64,000 nucleotides of DNA from Microbacterium sorbitolivorans (GCF_003327285.1 NZ_KZ848473.1:682001-746000); one strand, 5' to 3'. Counted from the stretch's first letter, positions 8,010-18,242 are shown. The notes: generated by a model from the sequence alone, not told the origin. A program made the numbers and translations.

Positions 8010-9227
8010 TCAGACAGTCAGCGCGCGTACGACGGCATCGGCGAGGAGGCGTCCGCGCAGCGTCAGCACAATCCGGCCGCGGATCGCGGCGGATCCGTCG
8101 ACGAGGCCGTCGGCGACGAGGCCCGCGACCGCGGTGCGTGCGGCGCCGCTCGGGAGTTCCGAGATCGCCATGCCCTCGCGGATCCGCGTCTCGAGCAGCA
8201 CGCGCTCGAGCGCGCGCGCCTCCGCATCGGGCGTCTCGCGGCCGGCCGCGGGCGACTCGCCGAGCGAGAGGCGCTGCGCGTAGGCCGCGGGGTGCTTCAC
8301 GTTCCACCAGCGCAGGCCGCCGACGTGGCTGTGGGCGCCGGGGCCGTAGCCCCACCAGTCGAAGCCGCGCCAGTACGAGAGGTTGTGGCGCGAGCGGTGC
8401 TCGTCGCCGCCGCGCGACCAGTTCGACACCTCGTACCAGTAGTATCCGCCGGCGGCGAGGAGCGAGTCGGCCAGCTCGTACATGTCGGCCTGCAGGTCGT
8501 CATCGGGCGCCGGAACGTCGCCGCGCGAGATCTGGCGGGCGAGCTTCGTGCCCTCCTCGATGATGAGGGCGTATGCCGAGATGTGGTTGGGCTCGAGCGC
8601 GAGGGCCGACTCGAGCGAGCTCCGCCAATCGGCGAGGCTCTCCCCCGGCGCCCCATAGATCAGGTCGACGCTGACGTCGAGGCCCGCGCGCTTCGCCGCC
8701 GCGACGGCGAGCGTAACGTTCTCGGGGCTGTGGCTGCGGTCGAGCGCCGCGAGCACGTGCGGCACCGACGACTGCATGCCGATCGACAGGCGGTTGACGC
8801 CGGCCGCCGCGAGCTCCTCCACGACCGCGTCGGTGACGGTGTCGGGGTTCGCCTCGACCGTCACCTCGGCGCCGTCGGCGAGGCCGAAGGCGTCGCGGAC
8901 GCCGGCGAGCATCCGCGCGAGGTCGCCGGCCGGGAGCAGGGTTGGCGTGCCGCCGCCGAAAAACACCGTCCGCGCGGGACGCAGCGGGCCGGCCTCGGCG
9001 AGCACGCGCTTCGAAAGCTCGACCTCCTGCAGCAGCGTGTCGGCGTACTGATCCTGCCGAGCGCCGCGCAGCTCGGGCGCCGTGTAGGTGTTGAAGTCGC
9101 AATAGCCGCAGCGCACGCGGCAGAACGGTACGTGCAGGTACACGCCGAAATCGGTCGCCGGATCGGCGACCACGCCAAGGGATCCGTCGGCGGGTGCGGG
9201 GTCGCCGAGCGGAAGTGCGCCCGCCAT
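8010..9227 (-). CDS. hemW: Radical SAM heme chaperone HemW (HemN-like)
   Basis: A 405-residue radical SAM protein. The cluster motif reads PFCRVRCGYC, i.e. CxxxCxxC plus the extra cysteine typical of HemN/HemW (about residues 39-47), with FFGGGTPTLL and the C-terminal HemN domain following. HemW proteins lack coproporphyrinogen oxidase activity and deliver heme to membrane proteins; true HemN cannot be fully excluded by eye. ATG 9227 overlaps the DUF1990 stop as ATGA. Longer in-frame extension upstream is antisense-like sequence over the neighbouring gene and was not used. Confidence 0.92.
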   Translation of the reverse strand: MAGALPLGDPAPADGSLGVVADPATDFGVYLHVPFCRVRCGYCDFNTYTAPELRGARQDQYADTLLQEVELSKRVLAEAGPLRPARTVFFGGGTPTLLPAGDLARMLAGVRDAFGLADGAEVTVEANPDTVTDAVVEELAAAGVNRLSIGMQSSVPHVLAALDRSHSPENVTLAVAAAKRAGLDVSVDLIYGAPGESLADWRSSLESALALEPNHISAYALIIEEGTKLARQISRGDVPAPDDDLQADMYELADSLLAAGGYYWYEVSNWSRGGDEHRSRHNLSYWRGFDWWGYGPGAHSHVGGLRWWNVKHPAAYAQRLSLGESPAAGRETPDAEARALERVLLETRIREGMAISELPSGAARTAVAGLVADGLVDGSAAIRGRIVLTLRGRLLADAVVRALTV

Positions 9228-9877
9228 CAGGCGAACAGCGGCGAGATCGCGCGGAGGTAGGCCGAGTTCACGCGCTTGCGGCGGCGCTTCACGAGGCCCT
9301 TGAACAGCTTGTACGAGAACGCGACGGGCACGTCGAACGCGCGCACCTCGAACCACACTTCGTCGTTGTCGCGCCACTCCACGGCGAGAAGAATCTCGCC
9401 GCTCACGAGCGTCGCGTCAACGGTGCCGATCGCGAATGCCGTGCGGCGCGGCTCTTCGGAGACGAAGATCACGCGGTAGTCGGCGTTCGCGCGGTGACCG
9501 CGCTTGGAGTTCGCGAGGTGCGCCGTGGCGCCCGGCGTCACATAGGGCAGGCCCGCGTCGGAGACGCGCGGTTCCTGATCCCGGCTCGCTGGTGCCTTCG
9601 GCGTGCCGTCGGCCGCGAAGCTCACGCCCGTGTAGGCCGCGTCGCGCGGCGGGCGCACATCCGTGATCTCGAGGCCCGCACCACTGATGACCTGCCACGA
9701 CAACAGGTCTTCGCTCGCCTTGCGGAAGCGCTCTTCGCCACTGCCGATCCGCCACGAATCGACAGCTGGTATGGATCCCTCCGGCGGATATTGCAGCAGG
9801 TCGGATGCCTGTGAGGCACCCACCGCCGCATAGTCGACCGTCTGATCACGGAAGGTCGCCCTGCGCATGCTGTTCAC
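9227..9877 (-). CDS. DUF1990 family protein
   Basis: A 216-residue protein of the DUF1990 family, common in actinobacteria and plants, function unknown. Recognisable pieces are the N-terminal VDYAAVGAS, the central YVTPGATAHLANSKRG and the C-terminal EVRAFDVPVAFSYKLFKGLVKRRR segment, with a basic tail. No signal peptide or membrane helix is clear. The first ATG (9877) gives MNSMRRATF; the second (9868) is equally possible. It is 15 nt downstream of lepA and overlaps hemW by 1-4 nt, so it is co-transcribed with both. Confidence 0.85.
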   Translation of the reverse strand: MNSMRRATFRDQTVDYAAVGASQASDLLQYPPEGSIPAVDSWRIGSGEERFRKASEDLLSWQVISGAGLEITDVRPPRDAAYTGVSFAADGTPKAPASRDQEPRVSDAGLPYVTPGATAHLANSKRGHRANADYRVIFVSEEPRRTAFAIGTVDATLVSGEILLAVEWRDNDEVWFEVRAFDVPVAFSYKLFKGLVKRRRKRVNSAYLRAISPLFA

Positions 9878-9892
9878 CCTAACTGGCGTCGG

Positions 9893-11743
9893 TTATTTCT
9901 TGCCTGAAGACTCGACGTCACCCGAGAGTGCGGCGATGAACGCATTCTGGGGAACCTCAACGCGGCCCACCATCTTCATGCGCTTCTTGCCTTCCTTCTG
10001 CTTCTCGAGCAGCTTGCGCTTACGGCTGATGTCACCGCCGTAGCACTTCGCCAGAACGTCCTTGCGGATCGCGCGGATCGTCTCGCGGGCGATGACGCGC
10101 GCGCCGATCGCGGCCTGGATCGGCACCTCGAACTGCTGGCGCGGGATCAGCTTGCGCAGACGCTCGGCCATCATCGTGCCGTACGAATAGGCGGCGTCGC
10201 GGTGCACGATCGCGCTGAACGCGTCGACACGCTCGCCCTGCAGCAGGATGTCGACCTTCACGAGGTCGGCCTCCTGCGTGCCCGAGGGCTCGTAGTCGAG
10301 GCTCGCGTAGCCCTGCGTGCGGCTCTTCAGGTGGTCGAAGAAGTCGAACACGATCTCGCCGAGCGGCATCGTGTACTTGAGCTCGACGCGCTCCTCGGAG
10401 AGGTAGTCCATGCCGAGGAGGGATCCGCGGCGCGACTGGCACAGCTCCATGACGGTGCCGACGTAATCCTTCGGAACGAGGATCGAGGTCTGCACGACCG
10501 GCTCCGACACCGCGTCGATCTTGCCCTCGGGGTACTCGCTCGGGTTCGTCACGACGATCGTCTCGCCGTTCTCGCTCTTGACCTCGTAGATCACGCTGGG
10601 CGCGGTCGTGATGAGGTCGAGGTCGAACTCGCGCTGCAGGCGCTCGGTGATGATCTCGAGGTGGAGCAGGCCGAGGAAGCCACAGCGGAAGCCGAAGCCG
10701 AGGGCCACCGAGGTCTCGGGCTCGTACACGAGGGCGGCGTCGGACAGCTTGAGCTTGTCGAGCGCGTCGCGCAGGAGCGGGTAGTCGCTCGCGTCGATCG
10801 GGTACAGGCCCGAGAAGACCATGGGCTTCGGCTCGACGTAACCATCGAGCGAGACCGTCGCGGGCTTCGCCGCGTCGGTGACCGTGTCGCCGACCTTCGA
10901 CTGGCGCACGTCCTTCACGCCGGTGATGAGGTAGCCCACCTCGCCGACGCCCAGGCCCTTCGAGGGCGCGGGCTCGGGGCTCGATACGCCGATCTCGAGA
11001 AGCTCGTGCGTCGCCTTGGTCGACATCATCTGCACCTTCTGGCGCGGAGTGAGCTTGCCATCGACCATGCGTACGTAGGTGACGACGCCGCGGTAGGCGT
11101 CGTAGACCGAGTCGAAGATCATCGCGCGGGCGGGCGCGTCGGCGTCGCCCTTCGGCGCGGGAATCTGCTGAACGATGAGGTCGAGCAGCTCCTCGACGCC
11201 CATGCCCGTCTTGCCGGAGACGCGCAGCACGTCTGCGGGGTCGCCGCCGATCAGGTCGGCGAGCTCCTTCGCGAAGCGCTCCGGATCCGCCGCCGGCAGG
11301 TCGATCTTGTTCAGCACGGGAATGATCGTGAGGTCGTTCTCGAGCGCGAGGTAGAGGTTCGCGAGCGTCTGCGCCTCAATACCCTGCGCCGCGTCGACAA
11401 GAAGGATCGCACCCTCGCACGCCGCGAGCGAGCGCGAGACCTCGTAGCTGAAGTCGACGTGACCCGGGGTGTCGATCATGTTGAGCGCGAACGTCTCGCC
11501 GTCGACCTGCCACGGGATGCGCACCGCCTGGCTCTTCACCGTGATGCCACGCTCGCGCTCGATGTCCATGCGGTCGAGGTACTGAGCCCTCATCTCGCGA
11601 TCGGGCACGACACCGGTCAGCTGCAGCATGCGATCGGCAAGGGTCGACTTGCCGTGATCGATGTGAGCGATGATGCAGAAGTTTCGAATTCGCTCGGGCG
11701 GCGTTGCGGCGGGCGCGAGCGGCTGGGAGGCACGTGGCGACAT
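9893..11743 (-). CDS. lepA: Elongation factor 4 (back-translocase LepA)
   Basis: A 616-residue translational GTPase. G1 is AHIDHGKST (about residue 28), switch/G2 GITVKSQ, G3 DTPGHVDF, G4 NKIDLP. The LepA-specific C-terminal domain is present, ending in basic [25 protein letters not shown]. It remodels stalled or mis-translocated ribosomes. The minus-strand hexamer TAGACT (11758-11753) lies 9 nt before the ATG, a possible promoter with almost no leader. It heads the lepA-DUF1990-hemW run. Confidence 0.97.
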   Translation of the reverse strand: MSPRASQPLAPAATPPERIRNFCIIAHIDHGKSTLADRMLQLTGVVPDREMRAQYLDRMDIERERGITVKSQAVRIPWQVDGETFALNMIDTPGHVDFSYEVSRSLAACEGAILLVDAAQGIEAQTLANLYLALENDLTIIPVLNKIDLPAADPERFAKELADLIGGDPADVLRVSGKTGMGVEELLDLIVQQIPAPKGDADAPARAMIFDSVYDAYRGVVTYVRMVDGKLTPRQKVQMMSTKATHELLEIGVSSPEPAPSKGLGVGEVGYLITGVKDVRQSKVGDTVTDAAKPATVSLDGYVEPKPMVFSGLYPIDASDYPLLRDALDKLKLSDAALVYEPETSVALGFGFRCGFLGLLHLEIITERLQREFDLDLITTAPSVIYEVKSENGETIVVTNPSEYPEGKIDAVSEPVVQTSILVPKDYVGTVMELCQSRRGSLLGMDYLSEERVELKYTMPLGEIVFDFFDHLKSRTQGYASLDYEPSGTQEADLVKVDILLQGERVDAFSAIVHRDAAYSYGTMMAERLRKLIPRQQFEVPIQAAIGARVIARETIRAIRKDVLAKCYGGDISRKRKLLEKQKEGKKRMKMVGRVEVPQNAFIAALSGDVESSGKK

Positions 11744-12057
11744 ATCTAGGTCAGTCTACGTGGCGGACCCCCAAAAGTCCGTGTGACCACGCCCATCGCG
11801 CCGCTTTGTCGATTGCTCACAAGTCTTCATCACCTGTGTGACATCTTCCAGAAACTTATGGAAACTAGAGTTGCACTCGCGCCGCTGAACTGATCAAACT
11901 GCTCAGTAACAGACGCAAATCTCAACAGATACGTGCAAACACATAAAGATTCATAACGCTTTTACGCTGAACGGCCAGCCGATCGGCGGAAGCGTGAGGT
12001 AGCGGGCTAGAGTCTCCCCTCAGCACCGTTGCTCACCCACGAAAGTCATTAGACACC
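11744..12057. other. Divergent intergenic region, relatively AT-rich
   Basis: This 314-bp gap between lepA and the ABC importer operon holds no gene I can support. The central part (about 11820-11975) is clearly lower in GC than the rest of the window. It contains the start region of lepA on one side and a candidate importer -10 (TAGAGT, 12008-12013) on the other. No GGATCC occurs here. I see no riboswitch or clear operator. Confidence 0.6.
12008..12013 (+). promoter_or_regulatory. Candidate -10 of ABC importer operon
   Basis: TAGAGT fits TANNNT and would start transcription near 12020, about 38 nt before the TTG start of the first permease. No convincing -35 was found. Confidence 0.35.
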
Positions 12058-13041
12058 TTGTTCTCATACCTGACGCGCCGCCTCATTAACTGGCTGGTCA
12101 TTATCGTCGTGGCGACCAACATCACGTACTTCCTCGCGTGGAACTTTCTTGATCCTCGCAGCAACTACGTGGGTCGGCGCCCACCTCTCACCCCGGAACA
12201 GGTCGACGACCTGCTCCGCCCTCGCAACCTGAGCACAGAGGTGCCCTTGCTTGAGCGATGGTGGACGTGGCTTACGAACATCGTGTTGCACTGGAACTGG
12301 GGCCTGACCCCCGAGGGCGACTCGGTCAATCGACAGATCGCGTTCCGCATGTGGACCTCGGCCGAGTTCGTGACGGGCGCCACCTTGATCGGCCTCGTGG
12401 CCGGCGTCTCTCTCGGCGTGTACACCGCGAATCGTCAGTACAAGCTCGCGGACCGCATCGGGCACTTCACCTCGACGATCACCATGAACATTCCGCCGAT
12501 CGTCGCAGCCCTCGGCTTTGTCCTGCTCGCAATCATGCTGAACGAAGCCACCGGAATCACGATCTTCTACGTGACGGGCCCTTCGGGCATCGGCATCGAC
12601 AATTGGTTCATGGCGGTCCTTGACACCCTCCACCGTCTGGTGTTGCCGACGCTTGCGATGTCGCTCGTCGGCTATGCCTCGACGCACTTCCTGCAGCGCG
12701 CACTCCTCCTTGACAACATCGGAGCCGACTACGTGCGCACTGCCCGAGCGAAGGGTCTGACGAAGCAGCGCGCGATCCGCAAGCATGCTCTGCGCACGTC
12801 TCTCATCCCTATCGCGACCCAGGTCGCGTTCACGATCCCGACGGTGTTCCTCGGTGCCTTCCTTTCCGAGGTGATCTTCGCCTGGCACGGCCTGGGCGAG
12901 TACACCGTCTCGGCATTGGGTAAGAACGATATTCATGGCACCGTTGCCGTTGCTGCCTTCGGTGCCCTCATGACGGCGATCGGTGCGCTGCTCGCTGACA
13001 TAGCCGTCGTGGCCCTTGATCCTCGAGTGCGGGTGAGCTGA
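12058..13041 (+). CDS. Peptide-type ABC transporter permease (DppB/OppB-like)
   Basis: A 327-residue integral membrane protein of the BPD_transp_1 family with about six membrane helices and a long exported segment after helix 1. The cytoplasmic EAA loop reads DYVRTARAKGLTKQRAIRKH (about 225-245), the contact for the ATPase. Translation starts at TTG 12058 (MFSYLTRRLINW), the usual family N-terminus; the only upstream ribosome-binding sequence is a weak GAAAG. First gene of a complete four-gene importer. The substrate is probably an oligopeptide or a similar solute; this cannot be fixed from sequence. Confidence 0.9.
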   Translation: MFSYLTRRLINWLVIIVVATNITYFLAWNFLDPRSNYVGRRPPLTPEQVDDLLRPRNLSTEVPLLERWWTWLTNIVLHWNWGLTPEGDSVNRQIAFRMWTSAEFVTGATLIGLVAGVSLGVYTANRQYKLADRIGHFTSTITMNIPPIVAALGFVLLAIMLNEATGITIFYVTGPSGIGIDNWFMAVLDTLHRLVLPTLAMSLVGYASTHFLQRALLLDNIGADYVRTARAKGLTKQRAIRKHALRTSLIPIATQVAFTIPTVFLGAFLSEVIFAWHGLGEYTVSALGKNDIHGTVAVAAFGALMTAIGALLADIAVVALDPRVRVS

Positions 13042-13042
13042 C

Positions 13043-13936
13043 ATGACCATCACAGAAACTCCTGACATCCAGCGTTCCAAGCCGTTGTCGAAAGGCGCGC
13101 TCTACACGCGCCGGTTCTTCCGCAACATCCCTGCGTCCGTCGGTCTGGGCATCTTCGTCCTCATCGTCGCGTTTGCTGTGTTCGGTAATATCTTTGCGAA
13201 GTACGACTACATCGAGCTCGACTTCCTCGCTCTCTCGAAGGGCCCGAGCAGCGAGCACTGGTTCGGCACGACCAGCGCCGGCAACGACGTCTATGCGATG
13301 ACCGTCCAGGGTCTGCGCCGCTCACTTATGATCGCCATCATCGTGTCCGTCGGCACGACCGTCATCTCGGCGGTGCTCGGAGCCATGGCCGCATATCTCG
13401 GCGGCTGGTGGGAGCGAGTGATCCTCTGGGTCATCCACTTCATGCTCGCCGTCCCGGGCTTCCTCATCGTTGCCCTCGTGACGAATGGTTCCGGGGGCAA
13501 CTGGTTCATCCTCGCGGTCATGCTCGTCGTGATCGGTTGGATGATGCTCGCCCGAACGGTCTGGACGCTGTCGCTGTCGATCCGCGAAAGCGAGTACGTG
13601 CAGGCCGCTCGTTACATGGGCGTCAGCGACTTCAAGATCGTTTTGCGTCACATGATCCCCAACATGGCATCGCTACTCATCATCAACTTCACCCTCGGGA
13701 TCATCGGTGCCGTCAACTCCGAGACGAGCCTCTCGTTCCTCGGCTTTGGCGTGCAGATCCCCGACATCTCGCTCGGTAACCTCATCGCCACGGGCGCGAA
13801 CGTCGTTTCATCGGCCCCCTGGATCTTCCTCTTCCCAGGCCTCATCCTCACGCTCCTCACGGTGTCGATGGCGTTCGTGGCGGATGGCCTGCGCGATGCC
13901 CTCGACCCGAACTCGGTGGCAGGAGGCCGCGCATGA
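13043..13936 (+). CDS. Peptide-type ABC transporter permease (DppC/OppC-like)
   Basis: A 297-residue permease. It has a cytosolic N-terminus, a helix at about residues 32-52, then the DppC-type domain with FGTTSAGNDVYAM and the EAA loop SEYVQAARYMGVSDFKIVLRH (about 175-195). It pairs with the upstream permease to form the channel. It begins 1 nt after the preceding stop and overlaps the ATPase gene by 4 nt (ATGA), so the four genes are one operon. Confidence 0.92.
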   Translation: MTITETPDIQRSKPLSKGALYTRRFFRNIPASVGLGIFVLIVAFAVFGNIFAKYDYIELDFLALSKGPSSEHWFGTTSAGNDVYAMTVQGLRRSLMIAIIVSVGTTVISAVLGAMAAYLGGWWERVILWVIHFMLAVPGFLIVALVTNGSGGNWFILAVMLVVIGWMMLARTVWTLSLSIRESEYVQAARYMGVSDFKIVLRHMIPNMASLLIINFTLGIIGAVNSETSLSFLGFGVQIPDISLGNLIATGANVVSSAPWIFLFPGLILTLLTVSMAFVADGLRDALDPNSVAGGRA

Positions 13937-15987
13937 CCGATCCCATCCTCTCCGTCAAGGACCTCACCGTCAGCTTTGCGAGCGAGGCGGGACGCGTCGA
14001 CGCGGTGCGCGGCGTCAGTTTCGACCTGCACCCCGGAAAGACCATCGGCATCGTGGGCGAGTCCGGCTCCGGCAAGTCCGTAACCTCTCTCGCCATCATG
14101 GGCCTTCTCGCCGACAACGCCCGTGTCGGCGGCTCGGTCGTGTTCGACGGCATCGAACTCCTCGGCAAGTCAGACAAGCAGATGTCGGAGATTCGCGGCA
14201 ACGGCCTGTCGATGATCTTCCAGGATCCGCTGACCTCGCTGACCCCAGTGTTCACGATCGGCGACCAGCTCGTCGAGGCCATCACGGCCCATCGCGGCGT
14301 GACCAAGGCTCAGGCGTGGCAGAGGGGCATCGAACTGCTGAAGACCGTCGGCATCCCCAACGCCGAAGTTCGCATGAAGGCTTTCCCGCACGAGTTCTCG
14401 GGCGGAATGCGGCAGCGCGTGGTGATTGCGATCGCATTGGCGAACGACCCCAAGCTGATCATCGCCGACGAGCCCACGACGGCCCTCGACGTGACGATCC
14501 AGGCACAGGTGCTCGACGTGATCAAGAAGGGCCAGCGCGAGACCGGTGCAGCCGTGATCATGATCACGCACGACATGGGCGTTGTCGCAAACGTCGCCGA
14601 CGATGTGCTCGTGATGTACGCGGGCCGCCCCGTCGAACACGCCCCCGTCGACGACCTGTTCTACGACACGCGCATGCCGTACTCGGTCGGTCTTCTCGCC
14701 GCGATCCCGCGCGTCGACAAGAAGGACAAGGAACCGCTGATCCCGATCAAGGGCAACCCGCCCATGCTGATCGGTCTCCCCGATGCCTGCCCCTTCGCCG
14801 ATCGTTGCCCGATCGCTACCGAGGCGTGCCGCACCGCGGAGCCGGCCCTTACGGCCGTCGCTGACGGTGGCGAGCAGCACTTCGCCGCCTGCATCCGCGC
14901 AGACGAGATCCGCAACGGCACGATCGCGGGCGAGCCCGTATTCCCCGCGCCGGTGATCCCCGAGAGTGCGCTGCTTCGGAAGCCCCGCGAGGAGCGTGCC
15001 CAAACGCTCCGCGTCGAGAATCTCACCAAGACCTTCCCCCTCCTCAAGGGCGCGCTCGCGAAGCGCAAGGTCGGCGAGGTCCACGCCGTGCAGAACGTCT
15101 CCTTCGACATTCGCGAGGGCGAGACCCTCGCGATCGTGGGCGAGTCGGGCTCGGGCAAGACCACGACGCTCCTCGAGATCATGGAACTTGCGAAGGTCGA
15201 CGGTGGCGACATCGTCATCAACGGCACGAGCGTCAAGGACATTAAGAACCGCCGTCAGGAGCGCGCGCTCCGCCGCGACATCCAGATCGTCTTCCAGGAT
15301 CCGATGGGTGCGCTTGACCCGCGCATGACGGTGTTCGACATCCTCGCCGAGCCGCTCCGCACCATCGGGGTCGACAAGGCAAAGACGCACCAGCGCGTCG
15401 ACGAGCTGATGAACCTCGTGGGCCTGAACCCGGCCCACGCCGACCGGTTCCCGCAGGCCTTCTCGGGCGGCCAGCGCCAGCGCATCGGTATCGCGCGCGC
15501 TCTCGCGACCGAGCCGAAACTGATCGTGCTCGACGAGCCCGTCTCCGCGCTCGACGTGTCGATCCAGGCGGGCGTCATCAACCTGCTCGACGAGCTCAAG
15601 GCCAAGCTCGGCATCTCCTACCTCTTCGTCGCCCACGACCTCTCGGTCGTGCGCCACCTCGCCGACCGCGTCGCCGTCATGTATCTCGGACAATTTGTCG
15701 AGCTCGGCGATGTTGACGAGGTCTTCGACGACCCGCAGCACCCGTACACACAGGCGCTGCTCTCGGCGATCCCCGTACCCGATCCCCACGTGGAGCGAAC
15801 GCGCGAGCGCATCGTTCTTCGCGGCGACCTGCCCAGCCCAACCGACAAGATCGCGGGCTGCCCCTTCGTGAGTCGTTGCCCGCTCTTCCAGACCCTGGAT
15901 CCCGCGAGCAAGGCCCGCTGCGAGGGAGAGGCACCACAGCTCACCGGTCGTGAGGGCGTGCACACCAACGCGTGCCACTTCCGGTAA
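13933..15987 (+). CDS. Fused double ATPase of peptide-type ABC importer (DppD-DppF)
   Basis: A 684-residue chain holding two complete nucleotide-binding domains. Domain 1: Walker A GESGSGKS at 42-49, signature FSGGMRQR, Walker B LIIADEPTTALD, then the Cys-rich oligopeptide-transporter C-terminal motif (CPFADRCPIATEAC). Domain 2: Walker A GESGSGKT (about 405), signature FSGGQRQR, LIVLDEPVSALD, and its own Cys-rich tail (CPFVSRCPLFQTLDPASKARC). These energise the two permeases. Fused forms are common in actinobacteria. Two of the region's three GGATCC sites lie in its conserved FQDP codons. Confidence 0.95.
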   Translation: MTDPILSVKDLTVSFASEAGRVDAVRGVSFDLHPGKTIGIVGESGSGKSVTSLAIMGLLADNARVGGSVVFDGIELLGKSDKQMSEIRGNGLSMIFQDPLTSLTPVFTIGDQLVEAITAHRGVTKAQAWQRGIELLKTVGIPNAEVRMKAFPHEFSGGMRQRVVIAIALANDPKLIIADEPTTALDVTIQAQVLDVIKKGQRETGAAVIMITHDMGVVANVADDVLVMYAGRPVEHAPVDDLFYDTRMPYSVGLLAAIPRVDKKDKEPLIPIKGNPPMLIGLPDACPFADRCPIATEACRTAEPALTAVADGGEQHFAACIRADEIRNGTIAGEPVFPAPVIPESALLRKPREERAQTLRVENLTKTFPLLKGALAKRKVGEVHAVQNVSFDIREGETLAIVGESGSGKTTTLLEIMELAKVDGGDIVINGTSVKDIKNRRQERALRRDIQIVFQDPMGALDPRMTVFDILAEPLRTIGVDKAKTHQRVDELMNLVGLNPAHADRFPQAFSGGQRQRIGIARALATEPKLIVLDEPVSALDVSIQAGVINLLDELKAKLGISYLFVAHDLSVVRHLADRVAVMYLGQFVELGDVDEVFDDPQHPYTQALLSAIPVPDPHVERTRERIVLRGDLPSPTDKIAGCPFVSRCPLFQTLDPASKARCEGEAPQLTGREGVHTNACHFR

Positions 15988-16037
15988 GTCTCCCCCTCGA
16001 TTCCCACCCCAAGCGCAAACGCGCGAAAGGAACACCA

Positions 16038-17762
16038 ATGAACAAGCAGACTAAGTGGATCGGAGCGGCCGCTCTCCTGGCCGCCTCCTCCCTCGTTCTG
16101 GCGGCATGCTCCGCGGATGACGAGGCGAACAAGCCCTCCGGCGACAAGGGCGGCGACAGCGCCCCCGCCGCCGTCGAGGCGAAGCCGGACAACAACCCGG
16201 TTGACCGCGCCGACATGAAGCAGGGCGGCACTGTTGTCTCTGCGATCGGCGAGATCACGACGCAGTTGAACGCGCTGCACAACGACGGCTCCGCAAACAC
16301 CATGACGCTGTGGACCTGGTACAACCCCCAGGTCATGCTGATGACTCCGGAGGGTGAGGTCTACGAGAACCCCGCCTATCTGTCGGACCGTACCGTTGAA
16401 GAGGTCGACGGCAACACCGTCGTCACCTACACCTTCACGGATGAGGCGACGTTCAACGACGGCACCCCAATGGACTGGAAGACCATCGAGGCGACTTGGC
16501 GTGTGCAGAGCGGCGAGGGCGACTACCAGCCGAACTCGACCGACGGCTACCGCCAGATCGCGTCGGTCGAGAAGGGCGAGACCGACAAGCAGGCCGTGGT
16601 CACCTTCAAGGGAACCTTCGCATGGGTCGATGCTCTCTTCCAGCAGGTGATCCACCCGGATGCCGCGAAGGACGCCAAGACCTTCAACGAGTCCTACATC
16701 AACGAGCCGCATCCCGAGTGGGGTGCTGGGCCCTACACGATCGGGACGTGGGACGCCGACAAGGGCACGGTGACGTTCGTCCCGAACGAGAAGTGGTGGG
16801 GCGACGAGCCGATGCTCGACGAACGCACATTCCGCGTGATGGAGGCGACCGCGACGATCAACGCGTTTAAGGCCGGCGAGATCGACATGGTCGCAACCGC
16901 CTCCGCCGACCGACTCGCCCAGGTTGCTGACATGGACGGCGTCAAGACCTACCGCGCCCCCGACGTTGCCAACGCGCTGCTGCAGTTCAACGCGAACACA
17001 CCGGCTCTGAGTGACATTAACGTGCGCAAGGCCGCGATGCTGGCAATCGACCGCGAGCAGATCAAGGAAGTCAACTTCCAGGGTCTCGATTGGGAGGAAC
17101 CGCCCGCGGGCTCGTTCAACCTCTACCCGTTCCAGGAAGGCTACGAAGACTCGTTCGCGGCTGCTGGATACGAGTTCAACTCCGATGAGTCGGCCACTCT
17201 CCTCGACGAGGCTGGCTGGACGATGGGTGACGACGGTATCCGTGAGAAGGACGGCGAGAAGCTGTCGTTCGGCTACACGACCTTCGGCGATGACCCCACC
17301 AGCGAGGCGATCGCCCGCGTCATCCAGCAGCAGCTGAAGGCAGTTGGTATCGAGCTGAACATCGAGAACCACCCCTCGAGCGAGTTCGCGACCGTGGTCA
17401 ACGAGGGTGACTGGGACACCGTCATCATGCGCTTCACCTCGTCCGACCCGTTCGGCGTGATGTGGATGTGCCAGATCTATTGCATGGACCAGGGTCTGAA
17501 CCTGTCGGACACCTCCGACGAGACGTTCGACTCGCGCATCCACGAGCAGGTTGAGGCGCTCCCGACGGCCGAAGAGCAGATTCCTGCTGCGATGAAGCTC
17601 GAGGCTGAACTGATGAGCGAGTCGTGGGGCATCATGCCCGTCTACAACGGCCCGATCATCGCCACCGCGAAGGAAGGACTCGCGAACATGAGCCCCGAGC
17701 CGTACAGCGGTCTCGACATGTTCGGAGTTCAGCCGGTCGAGAACTTCGGCTGGGCGAAGTAA
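16038..17762 (+). CDS. Family 5 extracellular solute-binding lipoprotein
   Basis: A 574-residue periplasmic-type binding protein. The N-terminus is a lipoprotein signal peptide: KQTKW, a hydrophobic stretch, then the lipobox LAAC (Cys about residue 24), followed by a low-complexity acidic linker and the SBP_bac_5 domain (FTDEATFNDGTPMDWKTIEATW...). It captures the substrate for the two permeases. ATG 16038 is preceded by GAAAGGAACACC, a good ribosome binding site; the open frame extends upstream but lacks the signal peptide there. It ends the operon, 50 nt after the ATPase gene, before a strong hairpin. Confidence 0.95.
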   Translation: MNKQTKWIGAAALLAASSLVLAACSADDEANKPSGDKGGDSAPAAVEAKPDNNPVDRADMKQGGTVVSAIGEITTQLNALHNDGSANTMTLWTWYNPQVMLMTPEGEVYENPAYLSDRTVEEVDGNTVVTYTFTDEATFNDGTPMDWKTIEATWRVQSGEGDYQPNSTDGYRQIASVEKGETDKQAVVTFKGTFAWVDALFQQVIHPDAAKDAKTFNESYINEPHPEWGAGPYTIGTWDADKGTVTFVPNEKWWGDEPMLDERTFRVMEATATINAFKAGEIDMVATASADRLAQVADMDGVKTYRAPDVANALLQFNANTPALSDINVRKAAMLAIDREQIKEVNFQGLDWEEPPAGSFNLYPFQEGYEDSFAAAGYEFNSDESATLLDEAGWTMGDDGIREKDGEKLSFGYTTFGDDPTSEAIARVIQQQLKAVGIELNIENHPSSEFATVVNEGDWDTVIMRFTSSDPFGVMWMCQIYCMDQGLNLSDTSDETFDSRIHEQVEALPTAEEQIPAAMKLEAELMSESWGIMPVYNGPIIATAKEGLANMSPEPYSGLDMFGVQPVENFGWAK

Positions 17763-17777
17763 TCCGCTTCCTCCCAT

Positions 17778-17813
17778 AGTGCGGGGTCGGTGCTGCTGCA
17801 CCGGCCCCGCACT
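17778..17813 (+). terminator. Hairpin after ABC importer operon
   Basis: A 16-bp stem with one mismatch (AGTGCGGGG...CCCCGCACT) closes on a 4-nt TGCT loop 15 nt after the binding-protein stop. No T-run follows, so it may terminate or merely protect the mRNA end. Confidence 0.65.
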
Positions 17814-17853
17814 CGCGTTCGCGGCGCGTTCAGGCACCGCGCATGCCACCTGC

Positions 17854-17859
17854 TAAGCT
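17854..17859 (+). promoter_or_regulatory. Candidate extended -10 of rpsT
   Basis: TAAGCT preceded by TGC (TGN extended -10) would start transcription near 17866 and give rpsT an untranslated leader of about 100 nt. Confidence 0.4.
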
Positions 17860-17966
17860 TGGTTCTTGGCTTGCGTGCGGGCTCCCACACCTGCACACGT
17901 CTCGCGGCGGCCCCTCTACCGCCAACAGACAACATCCGATTCGCAATTAACGAAGGCCTAAATAAC

Positions 17967-18227
17967 GTGGCAAACATCAAGTCGCAGATCAAGCGCAACA
18001 AGACCAACGAGAAGGCGCGCGAGCGCAACCGCATCGTCAAGAGCGAGCTGAAGACGCTCGTTCGTGCGACGCGTCGCGCCATCGCGGCCGCCGACAAGGG
18101 CGCTGCCGAGACCGCCTTCGCGAAGGCTTCGAAGAAGCTCGACAAGGCCGCCTCGAAGGGCGTGATCCACAAGAACCAGGCCGCGAACCGCAAGGGCGCC
18201 CTGGCGAAGCAGATCCACGCGCTCTGA
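17967..18227 (+). CDS. rpsT: 30S ribosomal protein S20
   Basis: An 86-residue, highly basic S20 starting at GTG ([20 protein letters not shown]...), with the conserved [14 protein letters not shown] region near the end. It binds the 5' and 3' minor domains of 16S rRNA early in 30S assembly. GAAGG at 17952-17956 is a weak ribosome binding site with long spacing. Longer upstream readings lack homology. It is convergent with holA, the usual actinobacterial neighbour, with a shared terminator. Confidence 0.96.
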   Translation: MANIKSQIKRNKTNEKARERNRIVKSELKTLVRATRRAIAAADKGAAETAFAKASKKLDKAASKGVIHKNQAANRKGALAKQIHAL

Positions 18228-18242
18228 TCTTTCAGCGCTAAA

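Noticed and set aside
10202..11749. A 515-residue plus-strand frame opposite lepA
   Set aside because: lepA is fully conserved on the minus strand; the opposing frame has no recognisable domain.
11840..11860. A CRP/GlxR-type site near CTGTGTGACATC upstream of the importer operon
   Set aside because: Only one half-site is present; the required inverted TCACA half is missing.
14170..16038. A 622-residue minus-strand frame opposite the fused ATPase
   Set aside because: Same shadow effect; the plus strand holds two complete ABC ATPase domains.
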